A model generated the notes under the pieces. That model made no database searches and was not told where the DNA came from. It saw only the letters and a list, made by a program, of their open reading frames with translations. A DNA stretch of 64,000 nt from Labrys wisconsinensis. Its GTDB lineage: Bacteria > Pseudomonadota > Alphaproteobacteria > Rhizobiales > Labraceae. This document shows, in pieces, positions 1 through 8,092 of the stretch (position 1 is the stretch's first letter; the number at the start of each line of letters is the position of its first letter). The position numbers were made by a program, and so were the translations under genes. The stretch is taken from positions 124,001 to 188,000 of the forward strand of contig NZ_JAUSVX010000008.1 in assembly GCF_030814995.1 (NCBI RefSeq), given 5' to 3'.

Positions 1-927
1 GCGGACGGCTTCCGACGGCGCGAGATTGCCGGAGGCGACCTCGCGCATGGTGGCGACCATGTCGAGGGGGCTCTCGGCCAGGTTGATCTTGCGGCCGAAC
101 AGGGCGACGCGGGCGCCGTATCTCTCGGCCTGGGCCAGGAGCTCGAAGCAGTCGCGGGTGGTGCCGGCGCCGCCGCCGAGCACGCCGACGATGACGCCGG
201 GATCAAAGCCGGCGAGCTCCTCCAGGGCCTTGGGGCCGTTATAGGCGATCTTGAGGAATTCGGGGCGCTGGGCCTGGGTGACGCCGGCGATGCAGCGCAG
301 GATGCAATCGTTGACGTAATGGGGCAGGAGGGCGGGGTCGATGCCGGTGTCGACATTGGGGTTGAAGACTTCGAGGAAGTACTTGAACCGGTTGGCGGAG
401 GCGTCGGCGCGGAAGGCGGAGAAGGCCTCGAGCGAGGCATAGTCGGCGTCGAGGTCGTTGTTGAAGGTGATGGAATAGAGGCCGAGGTCGGTGCCGACGA
501 TGGGCTGGCCTGGGGCTGGTGCGTCCGTCCCGGTGGCGACGTGGGAGAGCGAGGCGGAGCGGAAGGGGCGCGAGGGCCGCTTGGCGTAGGTGGCGCCGCG
601 CATCACCCAGATGTCGGTGGTGTCGTTGGCGCGGATGGCGGGCTTGACCTTGCTGGTCCGGAACACGCCGCGCTGGTGCAGCGCCTCCAGGTTGGAGGCC
701 GAGGTCAGCATGATGTCGACCACGTCCTGCTCGACGATCGCCTGGATCTGATCGAGGAACTCGGCGCGGGTGCGATAGCGCGACCAGCTGCCGTCCCGGG
801 CGCGGTTGGGACCGGTCGAGGTCAGGCTCGGGCCCATGTCGCCGTCCTTGGCGTCGGCGATGATGAAGTCGGAGCGGGTGTAACGGCCGGCCCGGATCCG
901 GGCGAGCTTCTCGTCGGCGCGCGTCAT
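1..927 (-). CDS. Class I aldolase-like protein (DeoC/LacD/DhnA type), 3' end cut off
   Basis: The reading frame opens at ATG 925-927 after a GAGGA-type ribosome site and runs off the window edge after 309 codons without a stop, so the C-terminus is missing. It has the alternating strand and helix pattern of a (beta/alpha)8 barrel. Late glycine-rich segments around IAYNGPKALEEL and GVLGGGAGTTRD resemble the phosphate-binding end of DeoC/LacD-type aldolases. It lies 93 bp downstream of a sugar-binding protein gene on the same strand, so it probably acts on the imported sugar. Family membership is my recognition, not a search. The substrate and the Schiff-base lysine are not assigned. Some DeoC-like proteins of this kind have no known reaction. 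Confidence 0.6.
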   Translation of the reverse strand, partial: MTRADEKLARIRAGRYTRSDFIIADAKDGDMGPSLTSTGPNRARDGSWSRYRTRAEFLDQIQAIVEQDVVDIMLTSASNLEALHQRGVFRTSKVKPAIRANDTTDIWVMRGATYAKRPSRPFRSASLSHVATGTDAPAPGQPIVGTDLGLYSITFNNDLDADYASLEAFSAFRADASANRFKYFLEVFNPNVDTGIDPALLPHYVNDCILRCIAGVTQAQRPEFLKIAYNGPKALEELAGFDPGVIVGVLGGGAGTTRDCFELLAQAERYGARVALFGRKINLAESPLDMVATMREVASGNLAPSEAVR

Positions 928-1020
928 GATGATCCTCGTTCTCTACGGTCGAGAGGGAGCGGCCGTGGCCGCTCCCCCGAAGGCTCTATTGGCGGGTGGG
1001 CAGCCGGTCTGCCGGGTGCC

Positions 1021-2055
1021 TCAGCCCCAGCACTTCTTCAGGCCTTCCTCCACCGAGATGGAGGGGACGCCGTCGACCGGCTTGTCGGTGACCAGCGACA
1101 CGCCGGTGTTGAAGAAGTCGAGGCCGGGGGTCTTCTCCGGCTTCTTGCCTTCCTTGGCGAAGGCGACCACCGCCTCGACGCCCATGGACGCCATCAGCAG
1201 CGGATATTGCTGGGAGGTGGCGCCGATGACGCCGTCCTTGACGTTCTTGACGCCCGGGCAGCCGCCGTCGACCGAGACGATCAGCACGTCCTTCTCCCGG
1301 CCCACGGCCTTCAGCGCCTCGTAGGCGCCGGCGGCGGTCGGCTCGTTGATGGTGTAGACGACGTTCACGCCCGGCTCCTTCTGCAGGAGGTTCTCCATGC
1401 CGGTGCGGCCGCCTTCCTCGGCGCCCTTGCCCCACTGGTGGCCGACGATGCGCGGATCGTCCTCGTCGCCGTAGCGGTTCGGATTCTTGATGTCGATGCC
1501 GAAGCCCTTCATGAAGCCCTGGTCGCGCAGCAGGTCGACGGTCGGCTGGCTTTCGATGGCGTCGAGGAAGGCGATCTTCGCGTCCTTCGCCTTGTCGCCG
1601 AGCGTGCCCTTGGCCCAGGCGCCGATCAGCTCGCCCGCCTTGAGATTGTCGGTGGCGAAGGTGGCGTCGGCGGAATCGATCGGGTCGAGCGGCGTGTCGA
1701 GGGCGATCACCAGCACGCCGGCGTCGCGTGCCTTCTTGATGGTCGGCACGATCGCCTTGGTGTCGCTCGGGGTGATCAGGATGCCCTTGGCACCGGAGGC
1801 GACGAGATTCTCCACCGCGGCGACCTGGGCGTCGTTGTCGCCGTCATACTTGCCGGCGAAGGCCTGGAAGTCGACCCCGAGCTCCTTGGCCTTGGCCTCG
1901 GCGCCTTCCTTCATCTTGGCGAAGAAGGGGTTGGTGTTGGTCTTGGTGATCAAGCCGATCAGGATCTTGTCGGCGGCATAGGCCGAGCCGCTCATCAGCG
2001 CCAGGGCGGCGACGCCCGCGAGGGCGAGAGGGCGCGCGAAACTCTTCAGGCTCAT
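1021..2055 (-). CDS. Sugar ABC transporter periplasmic binding protein, FrcB-like
   Basis: This 344-residue protein has a signal peptide of about 27 residues ending SGSAYA, followed by a periplasmic-binding-protein type 1 fold of the ribose/fructose class. Segments such as [12 protein letters not shown], the DTPLDP region and VSVDGGCPG match the hinge and ligand-pocket pattern of this family. It should capture a monosaccharide for a carbohydrate-uptake ABC transporter. A ROK repressor gene is divergent upstream, as in the rhizobial frc (fructose) locus. However, the next gene on the strand is an aldolase rather than the permease frcC, so fructose is only a guess. A good sigma70-type promoter lies upstream. 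Confidence 0.8.
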   Translation of the reverse strand: MSLKSFARPLALAGVAALALMSGSAYAADKILIGLITKTNTNPFFAKMKEGAEAKAKELGVDFQAFAGKYDGDNDAQVAAVENLVASGAKGILITPSDTKAIVPTIKKARDAGVLVIALDTPLDPIDSADATFATDNLKAGELIGAWAKGTLGDKAKDAKIAFLDAIESQPTVDLLRDQGFMKGFGIDIKNPNRYGDEDDPRIVGHQWGKGAEEGGRTGMENLLQKEPGVNVVYTINEPTAAGAYEALKAVGREKDVLIVSVDGGCPGVKNVKDGVIGATSQQYPLLMASMGVEAVVAFAKEGKKPEKTPGLDFFNTGVSLVTDKPVDGVPSISVEEGLKKCWG

Positions 2056-2127
2056 GTCGTTTCCTCCGGTTGCTCCACCCTCGGACGGGGCGGCATTCTT
2101 GTCGGCCGGCCTTGCCGGTAGCGGCGG

Positions 2128-2156
2128 AAGTATTGCCGGTTTCTGCGCGATGTCAA
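2128..2156 (-). promoter_or_regulatory. Probable sigma70-type promoter of the binding-protein gene
   Basis: Read on the minus strand, a perfect TTGACA (2151-2156) is followed after 16-17 nt by AATACT/ATACTT (2128-2134). This lies about 73 nt upstream of the start codon at 2055. No other equally good pair was seen in the divergent gap. Confidence 0.5.
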
Positions 2157-2180
2157 GCGTATCTGGTTTGACTTACGCCT

Positions 2181-2199
2181 TAAATTATACAATAGTTTA
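2181..2199. promoter_or_regulatory. AT-rich inverted repeat, candidate ROK repressor operator
   Basis: The 19-bp site TAAATTATACAATAGTTTA has dyad symmetry (TAAAnTAT...ATAnTTTA, 14 of 18 non-central positions symmetric) and stands out in a GC-rich region. It lies in the divergent gap between the sugar-binding protein gene (start 2055) and the ROK gene (start 2254). A TTGACT hexamer at 2168-2173 adjoins it on the plus strand. ROK repressors usually bind AT-rich palindromes, so it is a good operator candidate for the neighbouring regulator. Confidence 0.5.
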
Positions 2200-2253
2200 C
2201 CCTGGCTGAGAGACGTCCGACTCGATCCGGGATCGAAGGGAAGGCGTGGTGCC

Positions 2254-3447
2254 ATGCGCGGACATCTGACCACGGCCGGCGCGGGGCCGGTGCTGTCGCT
2301 GATCCTGTCGCGGCAGGCCGCCTCGCGGCCGGCGCTGGAGCGGGTCTCCGGCCTGTCGCGCGCCACCATCGCCCAGCGCCTCGCCGTGCTGTTCGAGGCG
2401 GGGTTGATCGTCGAGGCCGAGGCGACGCTGCCGAGCGGCGGCCGCCCGGCCCGCACCATGGCGCTGAACACCGGCTTCGGCACGGTGCTCGCCGCCGATA
2501 TCGGCGAGAGCGTGATCCGCATGGCGCTGACCGACCTCGCCCCCCGGGTCCTCGACCAGGTCCTGGTCGCCATGGACGTGGCCAGCGGGCCGGCGGCGAT
2601 CCTCGAGGCGATCAGCCGCGGCTGCCGCGATCTCCTGGCGCGGCGGGCCGACTGGACGGCGCCGGTGCTCGGCCTCGGCCTCACCCTGCCGGCGCCGGTG
2701 GACTATGATCTCGGGCGCGTGGTCGGGCCGTCGGTGATGCGGGCCTGGGACGATTTCGACATCCGGGGCGTGCTGCGGCGCGAGCTCGCCATCGACGTCT
2801 TCGCCGACAACGACGTGAACCTGATGACGCTGGCCGAGCATCGCCTGATGTGGCCGGATCGAGACGATCTGCATTTCATCAAGGCCGGCACCGGCATCGG
2901 CAGTGGCATGATCATGGGCGGACGCATCTATCGCGGTGCCCGCGGCGCCTCGGGCGACATCGGCCATATCCAGTTCGACGCGCCGACGGCGCCGCTCTGC
3001 CGCTGCGGCAAGCGCGGCTGCCTCGAGGCGCGGGCGGCGGGGTGGGCGATCGCCCGCGATCTGCGCGAGGCCGGCTTCGAGGCCCGCGACGCCCGCGACG
3101 TGATGGCGCTGTTCGATGCCGGCGTCCCGGAGGCGATCCAGGGCGTGCGCGGCGCCGGCCGGGTGCTCGGCCAGGTGGCGGCCGACGTGGTCAGCGTGCT
3201 GAATCCGGCCGTGATCGTCGTCGGCGGCACGCTGGCCCGGGCCGGGGAGCACCTGCTCGCCGGCATCCGTGAGCACGTCTATCAGCGCTGCCTGCCGCTG
3301 GCGGTGCGCGACCTGGAGATCGTCGCCAGCCGCATGGGGAGCGATGCCGGCATCCTCGGCGCGGCGCAACTGGTGATCGACGAGCAGCTCAAGCCCGGCA
3401 CGGTCGAGGGGCTGATCGAGAAGGCGCTGGAGAAGAGGGCGGCATAG
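2254..3447 (+). CDS. ROK-family transcriptional regulator (FrcR-like)
   Basis: This 397-residue protein has an N-terminal winged helix-turn-helix (about residues 10-70, with RPALERVSGLSRATIAQRL as the recognition region). A ROK/actin-like ATPase sugar domain follows. The ROK zinc motif is present as CRCGKRGCLEA with Cys249, Cys251 and Cys256, and AGTGIGSG is the phosphate loop. It most likely represses the divergent sugar-uptake and aldolase genes and releases DNA when a sugar or sugar phosphate binds. The start at 2254 follows GGGAAGG. Length and domain order are normal for ROK repressors. The effector is unknown. Confidence 0.85.
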   Translation: MRGHLTTAGAGPVLSLILSRQAASRPALERVSGLSRATIAQRLAVLFEAGLIVEAEATLPSGGRPARTMALNTGFGTVLAADIGESVIRMALTDLAPRVLDQVLVAMDVASGPAAILEAISRGCRDLLARRADWTAPVLGLGLTLPAPVDYDLGRVVGPSVMRAWDDFDIRGVLRRELAIDVFADNDVNLMTLAEHRLMWPDRDDLHFIKAGTGIGSGMIMGGRIYRGARGASGDIGHIQFDAPTAPLCRCGKRGCLEARAAGWAIARDLREAGFEARDARDVMALFDAGVPEAIQGVRGAGRVLGQVAADVVSVLNPAVIVVGGTLARAGEHLLAGIREHVYQRCLPLAVRDLEIVASRMGSDAGILGAAQLVIDEQLKPGTVEGLIEKALEKRAA

Positions 3448-3466
3448 GGGCCGGGCCGCATTGACG

Positions 3467-3485
3467 TGGACCATCCGATGGTCCA
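3467..3485. promoter_or_regulatory. Perfect palindrome, probable autoregulatory operator of the vap module
   Basis: TGGACCATC and GATGGTCCA flank one central base, giving a perfect 19-bp dyad 15 bp before the antitoxin start. A TTGACG hexamer (3461-3466) abuts it, so a bound protein would cover the promoter. The half-site TGGACCA recurs twice just downstream, around the antitoxin start codon at 3501. Type II antitoxins with their toxins commonly autorepress through such sites. Confidence 0.6.
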
Positions 3486-3500
3486 TCTGAGGGGCAAGGC

Positions 3501-3791
3501 ATGGACCAGCAGATGGACCAGAAGAAGCGCGTCACCGAGATCACCGTCACGGCTGCCAAGGGGCAGTTGACCGAGCTGGTGCGCCGGGCGCTCGCCGGCG
3601 ACGAGGTCGTCCTGACCCGCCACGGCCGCCCGGCGGTGCGCCTGGAGCCGGTCGCCCCGGCCATGACGGCGCGATCCCGTCAGGCGCTGCTCGAGGCGGC
3701 GCGGGCTGCCAGCGTCGCCAAGGCGAGCCGCGGGGCCGGCGCGGCGCGGAGCCAGGATTTCCTCTACGGCGAGGACGGCCTGCCGGAATGA
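3501..3791 (+). CDS. Phd/YefM-family antitoxin (VapB-type partner)
   Basis: This 96-residue protein opens with the typical Phd/YefM fold: ITVTAAKGQLTELVRRAL followed by GDEVVLTRHGRPAVRLEP, which forms the DNA-binding and dimerisation domain. The tail after residue 55 is alanine-rich and ends QDFLYGEDGLPE, the kind of flexible acidic segment that neutralises a PIN toxin. The stop overlaps the toxin start by 4 nt (ATGA, 3788-3791), so translation is coupled. An in-frame ATG four codons downstream, in the second ATGGACCA, could also serve as start. A perfect palindrome lies just upstream, suggesting autorepression. Confidence 0.85.
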   Translation: MDQQMDQKKRVTEITVTAAKGQLTELVRRALAGDEVVLTRHGRPAVRLEPVAPAMTARSRQALLEAARAASVAKASRGAGAARSQDFLYGEDGLPE

Positions 3792-4180
3792 TCGCGGTCG
3801 ACACGTCGGCACTGATGGCGATCCTCCTGAACGAGTCGCAGGCCGACGCATGCATCGCGGCGCTGGCCGTCGACGGATCCATCCTGATCTCGGCCGGAAC
3901 CGTCGCCGAGGCGATGATCGTCGCGCGGCGGCGCGGCGTCGGCGAGGAGATGGCGGGGCTGATCGAGCGCCTCGGTCTCAAGGTCGTGCCGGTGACCGCG
4001 GCGACGGCACGCGCGGTCGCCGATGCCTATGGCCGGTGGGGGAAGGGCGTCCATCCGGCGGGCCTCAATTTCGGCGACTGCTTCGCCTATGCGATTGCGG
4101 CGGACCATGGCTGCCCGCTGATCTTCGTCGGTGAGGATTTCGCGAGGACGGACGTGCCGGCGGCCCTGCAGGGGCGATAG
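3788..4180 (+). CDS. vapC: PIN-domain ribonuclease toxin, VapC family
   Basis: This 130-residue protein is the length expected for VapC. The acidic PIN residues are present in order: Asp5 in MIAVDTSALM, Glu41 in GTVAEAM, Asp97 in NFGDCFAYA and Asp117 in VGEDFARTD. These coordinate the metal ions that cleave RNA, often initiator tRNA or rRNA in this family. It overlaps the antitoxin gene by 4 nt and no further gene follows closely, so this is a two-gene stabilisation or stress module. All catalytic residues are intact, so the toxin should be active. The RNA target cannot be predicted from sequence. Confidence 0.87.
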   Translation: MIAVDTSALMAILLNESQADACIAALAVDGSILISAGTVAEAMIVARRRGVGEEMAGLIERLGLKVVPVTAATARAVADAYGRWGKGVHPAGLNFGDCFAYAIAADHGCPLIFVGEDFARTDVPAALQGR

Positions 4181-4219
4181 CCCTCGCGGCATATCGGCCC
4201 GGCTGCGACAGGCCGTCCA

Positions 4220-4247
4220 TTGACGGAGGGGCAGGATCGGGTAGGTT
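4220..4247 (+). promoter_or_regulatory. Possible promoter of the DUF2059 gene
   Basis: TTGACG (4220-4225) and TAGGTT (4242-4247) are separated by 16 nt and lie about 50 nt upstream of the ATG at 4296. The -10 is poor, so the call is weak. Confidence 0.3.
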
Positions 4248-4295
4248 GTAGGGCGGTCGCGTCTCCCGCCACACCTGCAATCTCGGAACGTCATC

Positions 4296-4778
4296 ATGCG
4301 CATCCTGGGCACGGCTCTGCTGAGCTTGATCCTGGCCGGTGGCGGCGGTGCCGCGCGGGCCGACGAACAGAGCCGTCTCGCGCTCGCTCGCGAGGCGGTT
4401 CAAGCCTCGCACGCCACCGACAACATGCGCCGGGTGTTCCCGACCATCCTCGCCCAGCTGAAGCCGCTGCTGCTGAAGCAGGGCGGCACCGAGAAGTCGA
4501 TCGACGATTTCAATACCCGCATCCTCGCCAAGATGGACCCGCAGCTGGACAAGCTGACCGACCTTGCCGCGCAGATCTACGCGCGCGAGTTCTCCGACGA
4601 GGACCTCCAGAACCTGGTAGCTTTCTACCACTCGCCGTCAGGCCAGCACCTGATCGCGAAGCAGCCCGAGATCGCCCAGTTCATGACGACGGTCGGCGCC
4701 CAGTGGGGGCGCGAGATGGCCCAGAGCGTGATGGACGACTACCGCAAGGAGCAGGCGGCCCGCACGGCGCAGCCGTGA
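4296..4778 (+). CDS. Secreted DUF2059 protein
   Basis: This 160-residue protein has a signal peptide of about 22 residues (MRILGTALLSLILAGGGGAARA). A helical DUF2059 domain follows, with the family segment AAQIYAREFSDEDLQNLVAFYHSPSGQ around residues 89-115. Such proteins are small periplasmic helical proteins of unknown function. It is a single gene. Its end lies 9 bp from the end of the convergent phnN, so it is unlikely to belong to the phosphonate system. The start follows GGAACG at a suitable distance. Confidence 0.8.
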   Translation: MRILGTALLSLILAGGGGAARADEQSRLALAREAVQASHATDNMRRVFPTILAQLKPLLLKQGGTEKSIDDFNTRILAKMDPQLDKLTDLAAQIYAREFSDEDLQNLVAFYHSPSGQHLIAKQPEIAQFMTTVGAQWGREMAQSVMDDYRKEQAARTAQP

Positions 4779-4787
4779 GGCGCCGGT

Positions 4788-5348
4788 TCAGGCGATCGCT
4801 TCGGCCACCTGCCGCGCGAGGAACGCCGCCAGCCGCTCCGCTCCGTCCTCGACCGTCCCGGTGTTGACGATGGTGAGGTCGACGCCGACGTCGTCCATCG
4901 CCTCCTCGCGGGCGCGGCGGGCGGCGATCGCCTCGGCGCTCTCGCGGCCGCGGGCGGTGAGGCGGGCGGTGATCACCTCGGCCGGCGCCGTCACCAGCAC
5001 CACCCGCACCTGGCCGAAGCGCCGCCGGGCTTCGGGGATGATGGTGCGCGAGACGTTGCAGACGGCGCAGGCGCCGCGGTCGACCGCGGCGAGGAGCTCG
5101 CCCGGCAGGGCGTAGCCGAGGCCGTGGGCGCGCCAGCTCAGCGCGAAGCGGCCCTCGGCGACACCATGGGCGAAAGCGTCCTCGCTGAGGCTGTCATGGT
5201 CCTCGAAGGCCGAGCTCGCCCGCGTCACCAGGCGGCGCGGGAACAGGAAGCGCGGGTCGCCGGCGAGCCGGTGCTGCGCCCCGCCGATCAGCGCGTCCTT
5301 GCCGGCCCCGCTGGGGCCGACGACGCAGACGAAGGCGCCGGTGCTCAT
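4788..5348 (-). CDS. phnN: Ribose 1,5-bisphosphate phosphokinase
   Basis: PhnN phosphorylates ribose 1,5-bisphosphate with ATP to give PRPP, the last step that returns the ribose of the C-P lyase pathway to metabolism. The 186-residue protein has the Walker A loop GPSGAGKDAL at residues 11-20 and the guanylate-kinase-like fold of the family. SFEDHDSLSEDAF-type and NVSRTIIPEARRRF segments fit PhnN. Its start overlaps the phnM stop by 4 nt, and it is the last gene of the minus-strand phnG-to-N series. It faces the convergent DUF2059 gene with only 9 bp between them. Confidence 0.93.
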   Translation of the reverse strand: MSTGAFVCVVGPSGAGKDALIGGAQHRLAGDPRFLFPRRLVTRASSAFEDHDSLSEDAFAHGVAEGRFALSWRAHGLGYALPGELLAAVDRGACAVCNVSRTIIPEARRRFGQVRVVLVTAPAEVITARLTARGRESAEAIAARRAREEAMDDVGVDLTIVNTGTVEDGAERLAAFLARQVAEAIA

Positions 5349-6496
5349 GCCGCGATCCGCCCCCGCGACCAGACGCGCCGCACGATCGGGGTCGCGTCGG
5401 CGAGGTGGACGCGCACGAGGTCGGCACGCAGCCCCGGCTCCAGGGCACCGCGGTCGGCGAGGCCGGTCGCCCGCGCCGGCGAGCGCGTCACCATGGCGAT
5501 GGCGGTGGGCAGGGTGATGGCCGGCACGCGGCGCGGCAGCTCCAGCGCCGCGATCAGCAGGCTGGACGGGATATAGTCGGAGGAGAGGATGTCGAGCACG
5601 CCTTCCCTCGCAAGGTCCTCCGCCGCCACATTGCCGGAATGGGAGCCGCCGCGCACGATGTTGGGCCCGCCCATCAGCACGGCAATGCCGGCCTTGTGCG
5701 AGGCCGCCGCCGCCTCCAGCGTGGTGGGGAACTCGGCGATGGCGACCTTGTTGCCGACAGCCTCCACGACATGGCCTTCGGTGGCGTCGTCGTGGCTCGC
5801 CAGCACGATGCCGCGCGCCTCGGCCAGCTCGACCAGGGCCTTGCGGTGCCGCAGCGCGAAGCGCTCGTGCAGGTCGAGGCGCTGGCGCACGAAGACCTCG
5901 ATCTCGGCGTCGCTCAGCGGCGTCTTGCGCATGTAGAAGCGGCGCCAGGTCTCCAGGTCGCGGAACTGGCGCTGACCCGGCGTATGGTCCATCAGCGACA
6001 TCATGTGCACGGGGAAGCGCCCGGCGAAGTCGGCCGCCTGCTCGACCACGTCGGGGGAGGCGATCTCGCAGCGCAGGTGGGTGTGGTGGTCGATGCGCAG
6101 GTGGCCGGCGGCGCGTGCCGCGTCGACCGCCTCGCCGAGGTCGATCAGGTCCTTGCCGATCGAGGCGGAATCGGCGTCGGAGCCGGCCCGCAGCGAATCG
6201 AACACGGTGGTGATGCCGGCGGCCGCGAGCTGGGCGTCATAGGCCGTGACCGCGCTCGGGGCATGCCAGCGCACATGCGGACGCGGCGCGTAATGGGCTT
6301 CCAGATGGTCGGTGTGGAGCTCGACCAGGCCGGGCAGCAGCAGGTCGCCGGCGAGATCGAGGCCCTTCTCCGGCGGCGCGCCGTCCCCGATCGCGGCGAT
6401 CAGGCCGTCCTCGACGGCCAGCCAGCCGTTCTCGATCACCCGGTCAGGCAGCACCAGCGTGGCGTTGGCGATGAGGAAGCTGGTCGGTTCGATCAT
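5345..6496 (-). CDS. phnM: Alpha-D-ribose 1-methylphosphonate 5-triphosphate diphosphatase
   Basis: PhnM removes diphosphate from alkylphosphonate ribose 5-triphosphate to give the monophosphate used by PhnJ. It belongs to the amidohydrolase superfamily. The metal-binding motif LLLPGLVELHTDHLE sits near residue 55, and later histidines occur in RIDHHTHLRCE, SLMDHTPGQ and LASHDDATEGHV. I start it at ATG 6494-6496 (383 residues). A GTG three codons upstream is also open. The 5' end overlaps the phnL tail by about 50 nt, and the stop overlaps phnN. All residues expected for the binuclear metal site appear present. Confidence 0.93.
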   Translation of the reverse strand: MIEPTSFLIANATLVLPDRVIENGWLAVEDGLIAAIGDGAPPEKGLDLAGDLLLPGLVELHTDHLEAHYAPRPHVRWHAPSAVTAYDAQLAAAGITTVFDSLRAGSDADSASIGKDLIDLGEAVDAARAAGHLRIDHHTHLRCEIASPDVVEQAADFAGRFPVHMMSLMDHTPGQRQFRDLETWRRFYMRKTPLSDAEIEVFVRQRLDLHERFALRHRKALVELAEARGIVLASHDDATEGHVVEAVGNKVAIAEFPTTLEAAAASHKAGIAVLMGGPNIVRGGSHSGNVAAEDLAREGVLDILSSDYIPSSLLIAALELPRRVPAITLPTAIAMVTRSPARATGLADRGALEPGLRADLVRVHLADATPIVRRVWSRGRIAA

Positions 6497-7214
6497 GGCG
6501 GGCACTCTCGGCTGGGCTGGCGAATCGGGTGACGTCGATGATGCGGTCGGCGACGGTCTCGCGCACGTCGTCGTCGTGGAAAATGCCGAGGACGGCGACG
6601 CCGCGCTGCTTCTTCTCGCGGATCATCTCCACCACCACGGCGCGGTTGGCGGCGTCGAGCGAGGCGGTCGGCTCGTCGAGCAGCAGGAGCGGACGGTCCG
6701 GGGCAAAGCCGCGGGCGATGTTGACGCGCTGCTGCTCGCCGCCGGAGAAGGTGGCGGGCGGCAGGCTCCACAGGCGCTCGGGCAGGTTGAGCTGCGTCAG
6801 CAGCCCGGCGGCGCGCTGCCGCGCCGCCTCGGCGTCGAGGCCGGTCTCGCGGGCGGCGGCGGCCACGATGTCGAGCGTCGAGACGCGCGGGATCACGCGC
6901 AGGAACTGGCTGACATAGCTCATCGTGTCCCGGCGCAGCGCCAGGATGCGGCGCGGCTCGGCCCGCGTCACGTCGACGACGCCGCCGGCGTGGCGCAGCA
7001 GGATGCGGCCGGCGCTGGCGCGGTAATTGCCGTAGATCATCTTGAGGATCGACGACTTGCCGGCGCCCGAGCGCCCGCCGAGCACGACGCATTCGCCCGG
7101 GCCGACGCCGAAGCCGACATCGGCGACGATGCCGATGGTGGCGCCGTCCCGCAGGTGCAGCGTGAAGGACTTGCCGACGCCTTCGACGACGAGGATGGGA
7201 TGATCAGGGGTCAT
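6444..7214 (-). CDS. phnL: C-P lyase system ATP-binding protein PhnL
   Basis: This ABC-type ATPase associates with the C-P lyase complex rather than with a permease. The 256-residue protein has Walker [11 protein letters not shown] (residues 46-55), the Q-loop region SYVSQFLRVIPR typical of PhnL, signature FSGGEQQR (156-163), and Walker B LLLLDEPTASLD (176-187). The C-terminal 25 residues run beyond the usual PhnL end and overlap the phnM start, so they may be non-conserved. It overlaps phnK by 4 nt and is probably translated with it. Confidence 0.93.
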   Translation of the reverse strand: MTPDHPILVVEGVGKSFTLHLRDGATIGIVADVGFGVGPGECVVLGGRSGAGKSSILKMIYGNYRASAGRILLRHAGGVVDVTRAEPRRILALRRDTMSYVSQFLRVIPRVSTLDIVAAAARETGLDAEAARQRAAGLLTQLNLPERLWSLPPATFSGGEQQRVNIARGFAPDRPLLLLDEPTASLDAANRAVVVEMIREKKQRGVAVLGIFHDDDVRETVADRIIDVTRFASPAESARHDRTDQLPHRQRHAGAA

Positions 7215-8002
7215 GCCGCCAGCACCGAGGAGACGAGGAGTTGCGAATAGGCTTCCTGGGGATCGTCGAGCACCTGGTCGGTCAGGCCGGTCTCGACGAC
7301 CCGCCCGTGCCGCATCACCATGATGCGGTGCGACAGAAGGCGCGCCACCGCCAGATCATGCGTGACGATGATGACAGCCAGACCAAGCTCCGCCACCAGG
7401 CCGCGGATGAGGTCGAGCAGGCGGGCCTGGACCGAGACGTCGAGGCCGGAGGTCGGCTCGTCCATGAACACCAGGCGCGGATGGGTGACGAGGTTGCGGG
7501 CGATCTGCAGGCGCTGGCGCATGCCGCCGGAGAAGGCGGCCGGCGTCTCGTCGATGCGGTCGGAGGCGATCTCCACCCGGCCGAGCCAGTCGAGCGCCGC
7601 GCCGCGGATGTTGCCGTAGTGCCGGGCGCCGATCGCCATCAATCGCTCGCCGACATTGCCGCCGGCCGAGACGCCCATGCGCAGGCCCTCGCGGGCGTCC
7701 TGGCGCACGAAGCCCCAGTCGGTGCGCAGGAGGAAGCGCCGCTCCGCCTCGGTGAGGGCGAGGAGATCGCGCGTCTCGCCGTCCCGCATGCGGTAGAGCA
7801 CCTGCCCGGCGCTCGGCTCCAGCTCGGTGGAGAGCAGGCCGAGCAGGGTGGACTTGCCGGAGCCGGATTCGCCGACCACCGCCAGCACCTCGCCTTCGTG
7901 GATGTCGAAGGAGACATCGGCGCAGCCGAGCTGCCGGCCGTAATATTTGGTGAGGCTCCTGGCGGAGAGCAGGGGGCTGTCGGAGAGGGGGACGTCAGGC
8001 AT
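7211..8002 (-). CDS. phnK: C-P lyase system ATP-binding protein PhnK
   Basis: This ABC-type ATPase docks on the PhnGHIJ core and is needed for phosphonate breakdown. The 263-residue protein has Walker A GESGSGKST (44-52), signature FSGGMRQR, and Walker B VFMDEPTSGLDVS. The family segment RTDWGFVRQDAREGLRM is clear. The start at 8002 has its own strong ribosome site (GGGAG). This is notable because, unlike its neighbours, phnK is separated from phnJ by 275 nt holding a REP-like palindromic element. Its stop overlaps the phnL start by 4 nt. Confidence 0.94.
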   Translation of the reverse strand: MPDVPLSDSPLLSARSLTKYYGRQLGCADVSFDIHEGEVLAVVGESGSGKSTLLGLLSTELEPSAGQVLYRMRDGETRDLLALTEAERRFLLRTDWGFVRQDAREGLRMGVSAGGNVGERLMAIGARHYGNIRGAALDWLGRVEIASDRIDETPAAFSGGMRQRLQIARNLVTHPRLVFMDEPTSGLDVSVQARLLDLIRGLVAELGLAVIIVTHDLAVARLLSHRIMVMRHGRVVETGLTDQVLDDPQEAYSQLLVSSVLAA

Positions 8003-8092
8003 GGGGGGCTCCCAGGGGTGGGTGGGTGGCGGTGAGCTTGGGGAGCCGGCTGAGGGGACCGGGCGCAGGACAAGACGCGACGCCCGCCATTT

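Noticed and set aside
319-2121. 600-codon plus-strand open frame over the aldolase and binding-protein genes
   Set aside because: It is antisense to two well-recognised genes and reads as Gly/Val/Asp/Arg-rich low-complexity protein, an artefact of high GC in the third codon position.
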